This document shows positions 43,597 to 53,518 of a DNA stretch of 64,000 nt, in pieces. Position 1 is the first letter of the stretch; each line of letters starts with the position of its first letter. Source of the stretch: Georgenia faecalis (GTDB lineage Bacteria; Actinomycetota; Actinomycetes; Actinomycetales; Actinomycetaceae); NCBI RefSeq assembly GCF_003710105.1, contig NZ_CP033325.1:1364001-1428000 (forward strand), written 5' to 3'. Both the position numbers and the translations under genes were made by a program. Under the pieces are notes generated by a model. It did no database searches. It had not been told where the DNA came from and saw nothing but the letters and a program-made list of their open reading frames with translations.

Positions 43597-44005
43597 CGCC
43601 GCTGTCACGCACAGCTCGGATTCGTCGTGACGAACTGGTGGAAGGAACTGGCAGTCTGGGTGAATGTGTGTGGTGCCCCCGCCGTCGTAACCTCGTCCCA
43701 CGACGCGGCGGCGGAGTGAACGGGGTGAACCGAGGAGTGTGCACAGACGGCGCGCGGCACAACGACGAATCAGCGGAGATGATGCGGCTGGTTGATGAAG
43801 CGGGAGACATGAAGACGCCGATCAGTCGGCTCCGCCATCTCGCGGATACCGTGTCGAACACCCGCACCTTCCGCGAGCGAGCCGATCCGGGCTGACGCGC
43901 TCCGCGCGGCGGTATCGCCGGTCCCGCCCATACGCTCGGCAGTTCGACAAACGGCCCCGTTGCCCCTGGGCGAGTCCGGGAGAGGTCGACCAGGAGCGAT
44001 CGCGA
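43597..44005. other. 409-bp spacer without a convincing gene
   Basis: Lower GC at third positions than anywhere else in the window. A plus-strand frame ending at 43895 (…MKTPISRLRHLADTVSNTRTFRERADPG) has a plausible helical sequence but unusual codon use and no clear start; it may be a remnant of an acquired gene. No RNA gene or hairpin terminator was recognised. Confidence 0.4.
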
Positions 44006-46075
<2,070 letters not shown>

Positions 46076-46213
46076 CACCCATGGTGGACATGGGTGGGTG
46101 GGGAGTGCCACCGGTGCTCGCCCACGCCGGTTCGAGGTTTCTTCGTCGCCGTGGGCGTCCGCCGGCTCCTAGCCGACTGCGGGGCGGCCTCGGCAGTCCC
46201 CGCTGTTCCCCCC

Positions 46214-47044
46214 TCAGCGCTGCGCGGTGCGCGTGCGCTCCACCACCTCGGCGAGCTCGGCGAGCCGGTGCGCCCGGGCGGACTCTGCCAGGGTGAACGG
46301 CCGACCGGGACGGGCGAAGGCGTGCGCCCCGTGCCAGGTGGCCGGCACCTTGAGGGCGGTGGCGCCCGCGGTGAGGTGGGACGCCGGCGCGCCGGGCGAC
46401 CCGCTGGCCGGCTCCGCGTCGAGCAGCTCGGCGAGCGCGTCCGGCAGGACGTGCGGGTCGGCCGCGACCTGGACCGCGAGGTCGAGCGCCTTGGTCTGCC
46501 CGTCCACGAGGGCCAGCGGCGTCGTGGGCCAGATCTGCGGGTCTTCGCCGTCCGCGTCGCGGACCGCGTCGGCGAGGGCGCGCGGCGTCACGCCGGCCGG
46601 GGTGGACACGACGAACTCGTCGACGGGACCGCCGGGCGCGGGATGCACATGGACGTCGAGGATGTTCCCACCGAGCGTTGCCAGCGCGTGGGTCACGTCT
46701 CCCAGCGCTCCAGGGCGGTCCTCCACCTTCGTGCGGATGCGCCACAGCGACTCCGCGCCGGCGTACCGCTCACGGGTCCGCAGCACGGGGCCGTGCAGCC
46801 AGCGGCGCAGCATCCGCATGACCGACGGCTCCGCGACCCAGATTGCCAGGGCGGTGGCCGTGACGGTCAGGACGAGGACCTTGAACGGGAGTGACAAGCC
46901 GCTGCGGAGGATCAGCGCGTGGACGGCCAGCTCAACCGGCAGCATCGCCAGCACCGTCGCCGCGGTCATCCGCGCCTTACGGGGCTCGGGCATCCGGCCG
47001 CACACCTCGCAGGTGAGGTCGGTGGGAGAGATGTGGCTGCTCAT
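46214..47044 (-). CDS. ACT-domain membrane-associated protein
   Basis: A 276-aa protein: a CEVCGR cysteine pair near residues 12-15, two hydrophobic helices (about 27-47 and 53-73), then an ACT domain (LWRIRTKVEDRPGALGDVTHALATLGGNILDVHVHP, about 105-140) and a C-terminal region with no recognised motif. ACT domains bind amino acids; the membrane link suggests sensing. The ATG has CATGCT (minus strand, 47051-47056) 6 nt upstream, consistent with leaderless transcription. Confidence 0.78.
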   Translation of the reverse strand: MSSHISPTDLTCEVCGRMPEPRKARMTAATVLAMLPVELAVHALILRSGLSLPFKVLVLTVTATALAIWVAEPSVMRMLRRWLHGPVLRTRERYAGAESLWRIRTKVEDRPGALGDVTHALATLGGNILDVHVHPAPGGPVDEFVVSTPAGVTPRALADAVRDADGEDPQIWPTTPLALVDGQTKALDLAVQVAADPHVLPDALAELLDAEPASGSPGAPASHLTAGATALKVPATWHGAHAFARPGRPFTLAESARAHRLAELAEVVERTRTAQR

Positions 47045-47107
47045 GAACCCAGCATGAGGACGCACTGTTTCCCGGCGGTTGCGCCACGGTGACGATCGCG
47101 GTCGCGT

Positions 47108-48226
47108 CTACGACGGGGGAGGCGCCGCCGGCGGGCGGGATCGGTGCAGGTGGGGGCGGGACCGAGGCCGCGGCGGTCCCCACCACCCCGACCGGCGGAA
47201 GATGAACCACAGGACGACGGCGGACGCCGCCATGAGCGCCATGCTGAACGCGAAGCCGTAGCGCCAGTCCGTCGTGGGGATGTGCTGGACGTTCATCCCG
47301 TACACCCCGGCGATGAAGGTGGGGACGGCGATGATCGCCGCCCACGCGGAGATCCGGCGCATGTCCTCGTTCTGCTGCACCGACACCTGGGAGAGGTGGA
47401 CGTTGAGCATGTCCGAGAGCAGGCTGTCCTCCTGGTCGAGGTGCTGGTCGATACGGTCCACCGCCACCTCCACCCGGTCGAGCCACTGCGGCCGCTGGTG
47501 CTCCGGGTGGGCGTCGGTCAACCGCTCGATGAGCTCGGGCAGCACCGTCCCCACGGGCATGATCGCCCGGCGCGCCTCGGTGATCTCACGCTTGAGGTCG
47601 TAGACCTGCTTGGCCATGTCGCCGGCCGGCTCGGAGGAGAACACCTCCCGCTCGGTGGCGGCGACCGCCTCGCCGACGTCGTCCTCGACGTCCGCCGCGG
47701 TCGTGATGAGCGTGTGCAGGAGGGCGGCGAGCACGGGGTGCGACACCTGGTCGGCCCGGGGGCCCTCCTCCTTGAGCTGACGGGCCGCCGTCGCCAGGAC
47801 GTGGGCCCCGCCCTCCTCGACCGTGAGGACGGTGCGGTCGTACAGCAGTGCCGTCACCCACCCGGTCTCCACATCGCGCGTCGCTTCGAGGAACTCCACC
47901 GTCGGCAGGGTGAGAAGCACCTCCTTGTCGCCTCCCGGGTGTAGCCGCGTGCGGCGCACCCCGTTGGCCGGCAGATGCCGGTTCAGCGCCTCGACGGTCC
48001 GCTGCTGGGACCCCATCAGCCGAGCCGCGGAGAGCAGGCCGGCGGTGTCGTGGGCGATCACCCACGTGCGGCCGCGGTCCTGCGGCAGCCCGTCCTGCAG
48101 GTCCGTCGGCCCACCTCCCTCGGGCCACTGCTGCCACCCTCCGGGCTCGTCCACCCACACGTCGACGGGCACCGGCCGCCGCGTGTCGACGCCGGTCGGT
48201 GCTCCCTGCGCGCGCTCCGTCGTCAT
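47108..48226 (-). CDS. CorA-family divalent metal ion transporter
   Basis: A 372-aa protein with a large cytoplasmic alpha/beta-helical domain and two C-terminal transmembrane helices. The first ends in the CorA signature Gly-Met-Asn (IAGVYGMNVQHIP). A basic Pro/Arg tail (GPPRPRSRPHLHRSRPPA) follows the second. Transports Mg2+ or a related ion (Co2+, Zn2+). The ATG lies 6 nt after CACACT (minus strand, 48233-48238), a plausible leaderless start; an upstream start would add 21 non-conserved residues. Confidence 0.9.
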   Translation of the reverse strand: MTTERAQGAPTGVDTRRPVPVDVWVDEPGGWQQWPEGGGPTDLQDGLPQDRGRTWVIAHDTAGLLSAARLMGSQQRTVEALNRHLPANGVRRTRLHPGGDKEVLLTLPTVEFLEATRDVETGWVTALLYDRTVLTVEEGGAHVLATAARQLKEEGPRADQVSHPVLAALLHTLITTAADVEDDVGEAVAATEREVFSSEPAGDMAKQVYDLKREITEARRAIMPVGTVLPELIERLTDAHPEHQRPQWLDRVEVAVDRIDQHLDQEDSLLSDMLNVHLSQVSVQQNEDMRRISAWAAIIAVPTFIAGVYGMNVQHIPTTDWRYGFAFSMALMAASAVVLWFIFRRSGWWGPPRPRSRPHLHRSRPPAAPPPS

Positions 48227-48293
48227 GGTGTCAGTGTGACGCGCGCCACAGGCGAGTGCGCGAGCAGGTGGCGGCGTCGACGCGCCCACCGGG

Positions 48294-49073
48294 TCAGCGG
48301 CGGTTCCCGCAGCGGCGTTCGTACAGCGCGATCGCGGTGGCGACGGAGACGTTGAACGACTCCACCCGCGGGTCCATAGGGATCGCGTAGTTGTGCGCGG
48401 CGAGGGATCCCACCTCCGCCGACAGCCCGGCGCGCTCGCTGCCCGCGACGATTGCGACGCGCTCGCGCACCGCGCCGATCGCCCGCAGCGGTGCCGACGC
48501 CCCCGCGCCCAGGCCGACGACCGGGATGCCGTGGCGCCGGACGAACGCGGCCAGGTCCTCGCGGGTCGACAGCACCACGGGAAGGGCGAAGACGAGGCCG
48601 CGGCTGGCGCGGATGAGGCGCCGGTCCATCGTCGAGGCCAGCCTGCTGTCGAGGAGGACGACGCCGGCGGCGCCGAGGGCGCAGGCGCTCCGCGTGACGG
48701 CGCCGATGTTCCCGGCCAGCCGGACGCCGTCGAGGACGACGACGTCGCCGTCGCGGTGCAGGAGGTCCTCGAGCGTCGCCGGCGCCGGCCGGGGGGCCAG
48801 GGCGAACACCCGGGCGCGCTTGTCCACGCCGAACAGGGCGGTGCTCGCCCGGGCGGAGATCCGGTGGACCGGCGTCGCCCGGGAGGCGCCGGGCGGGAGG
48901 ACGACGTCGCCGAGGGTGTCCGCGACGTAGACCGCGTCGAGGCGGATGCCGCAGGCGACGGCCTGGGCGATGTTCTCGACGTCGTCGATGACGATCGTCC
49001 GTTGGTCGGCCGGCGGGGTGCGCAGGACCTCGGCGACGCGGCGCGCCAGCGGGTGGTGGGCGCTGGTGATCAC
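48294..49073 (-). CDS. tsnR: 23S rRNA A1067 2'-O-methyltransferase-like (TsnR/NshR thiopeptide-resistance family)
   Basis: SpoU-class knotted SAM methyltransferase. Across its length it follows the thiostrepton/nosiheptide resistance enzymes as I recall them: TIVIDDVENI, RRARVFALAPRPAP-type loop, DGDVVVLDGVRLAGNIGAVTRSACALGAAGVVLLDS, DRRLIRASRGLVFALPVVLS, GSERAGLS and SFNVSVATAIALYER (knot motifs). It would methylate the L11-binding site of 23S rRNA. The GTG at 49073 has AGGAG 7 nt upstream and begins where the family begins; upstream ATGs at 49130 and 49148 would add 19-25 unconserved residues. Confidence 0.88.
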   Translation of the reverse strand: MITSAHHPLARRVAEVLRTPPADQRTIVIDDVENIAQAVACGIRLDAVYVADTLGDVVLPPGASRATPVHRISARASTALFGVDKRARVFALAPRPAPATLEDLLHRDGDVVVLDGVRLAGNIGAVTRSACALGAAGVVLLDSRLASTMDRRLIRASRGLVFALPVVLSTREDLAAFVRRHGIPVVGLGAGASAPLRAIGAVRERVAIVAGSERAGLSAEVGSLAAHNYAIPMDPRVESFNVSVATAIALYERRCGNRR

Positions 49074-49156
49074 CGGGGCGCTCCTGTGGACCGTTACCTG
49101 GCCCGGTCGGGTCGCGGCCGTCGGCGTCATGCGCCGAGCGTCGGGCATCACGGGAC

Positions 49157-49183
49157 GTGAGGGTCAAGGCCCTGGACCCTCAC
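49157..49183. promoter_or_regulatory. Inverted repeat between tsnR and the CGNR-like gene
   Basis: Perfect 9-bp arms GTGAGGGTC / GACCCTCAC with a 9-bp spacer, in the divergent intergenic region. It lies just upstream of the -10 TACCGT (49198-49203) of the CGNR-like gene and contains, on the minus strand, TTGACC as a possible -35 for tsnR. Confidence 0.55.
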
Positions 49184-49209
49184 CGGGCGTGAGGTCCTAC
49201 CGTCGCCGC

Positions 49210-49608
49210 ATGGGGCGCACCACCCGCACGTCGCAGCGGGCCGGTCGCGGCTGGCTCGGCGCGCCGGGTGCCGCGGCACGCCTCGCCGCGGTCGTCGACG
49301 CGGCCGCCGAGCGCAGCCCGGACATCGTCACGCCCTATGTCCGCGTCGCCGGGAACCCCGACCGCGCCACCGCGCTGCTGTGGTCCGACATCGTGGCCGA
49401 CGGCGCCCCCGTCGCCGAGGTCTGGGCGCACCTGCGCCAGGGCGTCGTGCCGGACGGCGCCTCCGCCCGCCACGCCCTCCTGCTGCTCGTCATCGTCGAC
49501 GGGTGGCGGCGGGTGAAGGCGTGCGACAGCCCGGGGTGCGCGGCGCCGTTCGTCGACGCCACCCCGGGAGCGAGCCGGCGCCGGTGCGCGGCCCACGCGC
49601 GCCGGTGA
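49210..49608 (+). CDS. Truncated CGNR-type zinc-finger protein
   Basis: A 132-aa protein with an ABATE-like helical region (RVAGNPDRATALLWSDIVADGAPVAEVWAHLRQG) and the start of a CGNR finger: VKACDSPGCAAPFVDATPGASRRRCAAHARR. The Cys-x4-Cys pair and the following Cys are there, but the chain ends where the CGNR tail should be, so the fourth ligand would have to be the nearby His. CGNR proteins are putative regulators. ATG is 6 nt after TACCGT (49198-49203), leaderless. Divergent from tsnR. Confidence 0.75.
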   Translation: MGRTTRTSQRAGRGWLGAPGAAARLAAVVDAAAERSPDIVTPYVRVAGNPDRATALLWSDIVADGAPVAEVWAHLRQGVVPDGASARHALLLLVIVDGWRRVKACDSPGCAAPFVDATPGASRRRCAAHARR

Positions 49609-49665
49609 CGCGTCTACCGGTGAGACCTCCGCCGTCGGCGCCGGACCAGGTGGCAGCATGGCGCC

Positions 49666-50205
49666 ATGGAGGGAACCGTCGTCGCCGTGCACCGCAGCCC
49701 CGTGCACGCCTTCAGCAAGGAGCCCGTCGAGGCGATCCGGATCGTCGAGGGCGTCGGCGTCGAGGGCGACGCGCACGCCGGCGCCACGGTGAAGCACCGG
49801 TCCCGGGCGGCCCGCAACGCCACCGCCCCGAACCTGCGTCAGGTCCACCTCATCCACGCGGAGCTCTTCGACCTCCTGCGGGACCTCGGCCACGACGTCG
49901 CCCCCGGTGAGCTCGGGGAGAACATCACCACCCGCGGGGTCGACCTGCTCTCCCTGCCCGCGGGCACGCGCCTGACGATCGGCGACGCCGAGGTGACGGT
50001 CACCGGTCTGCGCAACCCCTGCTGGCAGATCGACGACTTTCAGCCGGGGCTCCTCAAGAAGGTGCTGCGCAAGAACGCCGAGGGGGCCGTGGAGCGGCTC
50101 ACCGGCGTCATGGCGACCGCGACCGGCAGCGGCACCGTGGCCGCCGGGGACTGGGTGAGCGTCGACCTCCCGGCGCCGCCGCACGTCCCGCTCGCCCCGG
50201 TCTAG
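49666..50205 (+). CDS. MOSC domain-containing protein
   Basis: A 179-aa protein with the MOSC beta-barrel fold: AVHRSPVHAFSKEPVEAIRIVEGVGVEGDAHAG, GELGENITTRGVDLLSLPAGTRLTIGDAEVTVTGLRNPCWQID. The Cys of RNPCW is the conserved residue thought to handle sulfur or bind Mo-cofactor-type ligands. Small MOSC proteins act on sulfur or N-hydroxylated substrates. CAGCAT at 49654-49659 lies 6 nt before the ATG. It converges on the CstR-like gene. Confidence 0.9.
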   Translation: MEGTVVAVHRSPVHAFSKEPVEAIRIVEGVGVEGDAHAGATVKHRSRAARNATAPNLRQVHLIHAELFDLLRDLGHDVAPGELGENITTRGVDLLSLPAGTRLTIGDAEVTVTGLRNPCWQIDDFQPGLLKKVLRKNAEGAVERLTGVMATATGSGTVAAGDWVSVDLPAPPHVPLAPV

Positions 50206-50229
50206 GTCAGGGCCCCCGGGCGGGGGCGG

Positions 50230-50502
50230 TCAGGCGAGGGAGAGGAAGAGCTTCTCCAGCTTGGCGACGTCGAGGGTGCCGGGCTCGCCGCCCTCGTCCT
50301 CCTGGATGAGGCACTGCCGCATCCCCGAGGCGATGATCGCGAAGCCGGCGCGGTCGAGCGCGCGCGAGACGGCGGACAGCTGGGTGACGATGTCCTCGCA
50401 CTCGCGGCCCTCGTCGAGCATGCGCACGACGGCGGCCAGCTGGCCCTGGGCTCGCTTGAGCCGGTTGCTGACCTTGGTCATCTCGGCCGGGTCGAGTTCC
50501 AT
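50230..50502 (-). CDS. CsoR/RcnR-family (DUF156) regulator, CstR-like
   Basis: A 90-aa all-helical repressor: KVSNRLKRAQGQLAAVVRMLDEGRECEDIVTQLSAVSRALDRAGFAIIASGMRQC. Cys35 and Cys64 are 29 residues apart, as in CsoR and CstR, but the copper-ligand His four residues before the second Cys is Gly60. A Cys-Cys pair without His is the CstR (persulfide sensor) pattern. GAGGAGG lies 6 nt before the ATG. Third gene of the operon starting at 52431; the likely operator precedes the first gene. Confidence 0.9.
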   Translation of the reverse strand: MELDPAEMTKVSNRLKRAQGQLAAVVRMLDEGRECEDIVTQLSAVSRALDRAGFAIIASGMRQCLIQEDEGGEPGTLDVAKLEKLFLSLA

Positions 50503-50512
50503 GAAAGCCTCC

Positions 50513-50629
50513 TCAGCGGCAGGTGCAGCGCTGGTCGCGAGGCACGTCGGCCATGACGGCGTCGGCGTGCTCGCCGCAGCCGTCCCAGGTGATCTTGTCA
50601 CAGGCGGTGCAGCGGATCGGGTAGCACAT
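50513..50629 (-). CDS. 38-aa cysteine-rich protein
   Basis: MCYPIRCTACDKITWDGCGE opens a 38-residue protein ending CTCR. Six cysteines (two in a CTAC pair, two in CTC) and one His suggest a compact zinc- or Fe-S-binding knuckle. Near-identical small proteins occur beside CsoR-like genes in other actinobacteria (recalled, not searched). GAGGAG is 6 nt before the ATG, and the gene sits between the CoA-disulfide reductase and the CstR-like gene with 65- and 10-bp gaps, so translation is credible despite its size. Confidence 0.85.
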   Translation of the reverse strand: MCYPIRCTACDKITWDGCGEHADAVMADVPRDQRCTCR

Positions 50630-50694
50630 CGGGGTCTCCTCGGGGTGGTGGGGGGCGGGGTGGTGGGTCAGGCGGCCGGGGCGGCGGTGGTGGG

Positions 50695-52431
50695 TCAGGC
50701 CGCCGGAACGGCAGTGCGGGCCGCGACGTCGGGGCGGGCCGCGACGAGCGTGAGCCACCCGCCGGAGAGGTTGCGCGCGTCGACGCCGGCGGCCAGGAGG
50801 ACGCGGGTGGCGATGTGGGACCGGACGCCGCTGGCGCACAGCACGCTCACCGGGCGCTCCCCGGCGGCCTCGCGCACCTCGCCGAGGCGGTCGCGCAGCT
50901 CCGTGTGGGGGATGTTGAGCGAGGGCTCGACGTGCCCGCGCTCGTACTCCCCGCGGCTGCGGACGTCGAGGACGAGGGAGTGGGCGACGACGTCGTCCAG
51001 CTCGTCGGGGTGCCACTGCGGCATGGTGCCGTCGAGGACGTTCTGCGCGACGAACCCGAGCATGTTCACCGGGTCCTTGGCCGAGCCGTACGGCGGGGCG
51101 TAGGCGAGCTCGAGCTCGGCGAGGTCGTCGGCGCTCATGCCGGCGCGCAACGCCGTCGCGAGGACGTCGATGCGCTTGTCGACCCCGGCGCGCCCGACGG
51201 CCTGGGCCCCCAGGAGGCGTCCGTCGGGGGAGAACGTGGCGACGATGTGGACCTGCTCGGTGCCGGGGAAGTAGCCGGCGTGGTGGCCGGGGTGGACGCG
51301 GACCACCTCGTGGTCGATTCCTGCCCGCCGCAGCGTCGCCTGGTTCGGCCCGGTGACGGCGGCGGTGAGGCCGAAGACCCGGACGATGGCGGTGCCGAGG
51401 ACCGGCGCCTGCGGCGTGGTGCGGTGGCCGAGCATGGCGTCTGCGGCGCGCCGGCCCTGGCGGTTGGCCGGTCCGGCCAGCGGCACGGGACCGGCGAGGC
51501 CGCTGACCGCCTGCGTCACCTCGACGGCGTCGCCGACCGCCCAGATGTGCGGGTCGGAGGTGCGCTGGTCGTCGTCGACGCGGACGGCGCCCTGGTGGCC
51601 GAGCTCGAGGCCCGCCTCCCGTGCGAGGTCACTGGCGGGGCGGACCCCGACGTTGACAACGACGACGTCCGCGGTGAGCGCGGTGCCGTCGGAGAGGGTG
51701 ACGGTGCGGCCGCCGTCGGGCCGCGGCACGATGCTCTTCGCGGCCACGCCGAGGTGCAGGCCGACGCCGTGGGTGCGCAGCTCGTCGCCGACCAGCGCCG
51801 CCAGCTCGGGGTCGAGCGGGGGGAGGACGTGGTCGGCGAGCTCGACGAGCTCGACGCGCAGGCCCCGGGCGGCGAGGGCCTCGACCGCCTCCAGCCCGAT
51901 GAACCCGGCGCCGACGACGACGGCGTGCGGCTGCTGCCCTTCCTCGCGGGTGGCGAGCAGCTCGTCGACCTGGACGGTGAGGGCGTCGAGGTCGGGGATC
52001 GTCCGCAGCGAGTGGACGGCGGCGTCGTCGAGGCCGTCGATGGGCGGGCGCACCGCCACCGCGCCGGTGGCGAGGAGGAGCGCGTCGTAGCCGAGGTCGT
52101 AGGTGCCCTCGGCGGTGGCCACCGAGACGGTGCGCGCGGCGCGGTCGATGGAGGTAACCCGGCTGCCGACGCGGACGTCGAGCGCGAGGGCCGCGGCCAG
52201 CGTCTCCGGGGTGTGGAGGAGCAGGGCGTCGCGCTGCTCGATCTCCCCGGACAGGTGGTACGGGAGGCCGCAGTTGGCGAAGGAGACATAGTCGGACTGC
52301 TCGAGGACGATGATCTCGGCGCCCTCGTCCAGGCGGCGGGCGCGCGCTGCGGCGCTCATGCCGCCGGCGACGCCGCCGACGATGACGATTCGGCGTGGTG
52401 CGGTGGGGCTGGACGTGGGGGAGAAGGCCAT
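50695..52431 (-). CDS. FAD-dependent CoA-disulfide/persulfide reductase with C-terminal rhodanese domain
   Basis: A 578-aa fusion. Residues 14-450: NAD(P)H:FAD oxidoreductase with GGVAGGMSAAARARRL, the CoADR active-site block SFANCGLPYHL (Cys54), NAD motif VVVGAGFIGLEAVEAL and WAVGDAVEV. Residues about 475-565: rhodanese domain with persulfide Cys532 in the CASGVRS loop. This architecture reduces CoA disulfide, CoA persulfide or polysulfide. ATG is 6 nt after TATCGT (minus strand, 52438-52443), leaderless; the operator overlaps that -10. Confidence 0.94.
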   Translation of the reverse strand: MAFSPTSSPTAPRRIVIVGGVAGGMSAAARARRLDEGAEIIVLEQSDYVSFANCGLPYHLSGEIEQRDALLLHTPETLAAALALDVRVGSRVTSIDRAARTVSVATAEGTYDLGYDALLLATGAVAVRPPIDGLDDAAVHSLRTIPDLDALTVQVDELLATREEGQQPHAVVVGAGFIGLEAVEALAARGLRVELVELADHVLPPLDPELAALVGDELRTHGVGLHLGVAAKSIVPRPDGGRTVTLSDGTALTADVVVVNVGVRPASDLAREAGLELGHQGAVRVDDDQRTSDPHIWAVGDAVEVTQAVSGLAGPVPLAGPANRQGRRAADAMLGHRTTPQAPVLGTAIVRVFGLTAAVTGPNQATLRRAGIDHEVVRVHPGHHAGYFPGTEQVHIVATFSPDGRLLGAQAVGRAGVDKRIDVLATALRAGMSADDLAELELAYAPPYGSAKDPVNMLGFVAQNVLDGTMPQWHPDELDDVVAHSLVLDVRSRGEYERGHVEPSLNIPHTELRDRLGEVREAAGERPVSVLCASGVRSHIATRVLLAAGVDARNLSGGWLTLVAARPDVAARTAVPAA

Positions 52432-52440
52432 GACGCAACG

Positions 52441-52456
52441 ATACCCCCGGGGGTAT
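52441..52456. promoter_or_regulatory. CsoR/CstR-type operator
   Basis: ATACCCCCGGGGGTAT is a perfect 16-bp palindrome with the ATACCC...GGGTAT form known for CsoR-family operators. It overlaps the -10 TATCGT of the reductase-rhodanese gene. The CstR-like protein encoded at the operon's end is the obvious binder. Confidence 0.85.
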
Positions 52457-52527
52457 ACGTCTAGCAAGGTGCATGATCGGTGGTCCGGGTCACCCACCGA
52501 CACGCGCGCGGTTGCTATCGTCCGGCC

Positions 52528-52878
52528 ATGCAGGCCAAAGCGGTGACCGTGGGCATCCCTGTTCGTGACCTCGAGCGCGCGGTGGCGTGGTACCGATCCG
52601 CGCTGGAGCTGGGCGAACCGAACCTGCGACCGATGGACGGCCTCGCCGAGTTCAACCTCGGCCCGTTCTGGCTCCAGCTCGCGCTCGCGCCTGAGCTCGC
52701 CGGTATCGCGGGCATCTCGGTGAACATCAGCGTGGACGACGCCACCGCCGAGCACCGGCGGTTCACGGAGATGGGCCTGCAGGTCACGCCCGTGCAGCGG
52801 TTCGAGGGCGTCGTGGAGTTCTTCGAGCTCATCGACCTCGACGGGAACGCCATCGGTTTCGTGACCGAGCTCGGGTAA
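52528..52878 (+). CDS. VOC-family (glyoxalase/bleomycin-resistance-like) protein
   Basis: A 116-aa single-domain protein: VTVGIPVRDLERAVAWYRSALEL opens the first beta-alpha unit, and EFFELIDLDGNAIGFVTELG is the classical last VOC strand with metal-ligand Glu (FFELIDLDGN). Substrate unknown. ATG is 6 nt after TATCGT (52516-52521), leaderless and divergent from the persulfide operon, with both promoters within 75 bp. Confidence 0.9.
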   Translation: MQAKAVTVGIPVRDLERAVAWYRSALELGEPNLRPMDGLAEFNLGPFWLQLALAPELAGIAGISVNISVDDATAEHRRFTEMGLQVTPVQRFEGVVEFFELIDLDGNAIGFVTELG

Positions 52879-52881
52879 GGG

Positions 52882-53406
52882 CTACGCGTCTCGCAGCGCG
52901 CGCTCCCAACGCACTTCTCCGTCCTCCCACCTCTCCGTGCGGTGCAGCCCGAGCCGCCGAGCGACACCTGCGGACGCGTCGTGGTCGGGGTGGACGTGGG
53001 CGACGACGAGCTGGACCCCGCACGAGGCGAGCCACTCGACCATCGCCTCCGACGCCTCGGTCGCGATGCCCTGACGCTGGTGCGGCACGGACACGACCCA
53101 GGCGATCTCCGCCACCCGAACGCCGTCGGCGTCCTCGACAGTGGCCTGGACGTAACCGGCCGGCTCCTGCGAGTGCTGCCACCGCACCACCCAGTTGAGC
53201 CACCACTGAGTTCCGTCGCGGGACTGCCCCGTGACCTGCATGGCGTACTGCGCACGCAGCTGCTCCAGCGTGGGTGTCTGTCCACCGGTGTACGCGTAGA
53301 GGGCCGGATCGCTGAGCACCGGGACCATCTCCTCAGCGGCGTCCACGGTCAACGGGTCGAGCAGCAGGCGACGACTGCGGAGGGGGACGATCTCGGGCCA
53401 CGGCAT
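52882..53406 (-). CDS. GNAT N-acetyltransferase (RimJ/RimL-like)
   Basis: A 174-aa acetyltransferase: IVPLRSRRLLLDPLTVDAAEEMVPVLSDPALYAYTGG is the RimJ/RimL-type start; AEIAWVVSVPHQRQGIATEASEAM is the acetyl-CoA loop; AHVHPDHDASAGVARRLGLHRTE the last motif. Probable substrate is a protein N-terminus or small amine. ATG at 53406 follows GATACT (minus strand, 53413-53418) by 6 nt. It ends 3 bp from the VOC gene (convergent). Confidence 0.88.
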   Translation of the reverse strand: MPWPEIVPLRSRRLLLDPLTVDAAEEMVPVLSDPALYAYTGGQTPTLEQLRAQYAMQVTGQSRDGTQWWLNWVVRWQHSQEPAGYVQATVEDADGVRVAEIAWVVSVPHQRQGIATEASEAMVEWLASCGVQLVVAHVHPDHDASAGVARRLGLHRTERWEDGEVRWERALRDA

Positions 53407-53441
53407 GACCGCAGTATCGCGGCACTGCCGTGAGCGCGACG

Positions 53442-53480
53442 GAGGGCCCCGCGCGGTGGACATCACCGGGCGGGGCCCTC
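53442..53480. terminator. Strong intrinsic terminator before the xylanase 3' end
   Basis: GAGGGCCCCGC / GCGGGGCCCTC (11 bp, perfect) encloses a second stem CGGTG-GACAT-CACCG. It lies between the GNAT start and the convergent end of the xylanase gene, so it most likely ends the xylanase transcript arriving on the minus strand. Confidence 0.75.
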
Positions 53481-53518
53481 GTCATGCTTCGGCCGGCAGC
53501 ATGCACTGGCCGGCCGGG

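Noticed and set aside
43733-43895. Small plus-strand gene next to fic as an antitoxin
   Set aside because: Deviant codon use, no firm start or ribosome-binding site, and no recognisable antitoxin motif; kept only as a possible remnant.
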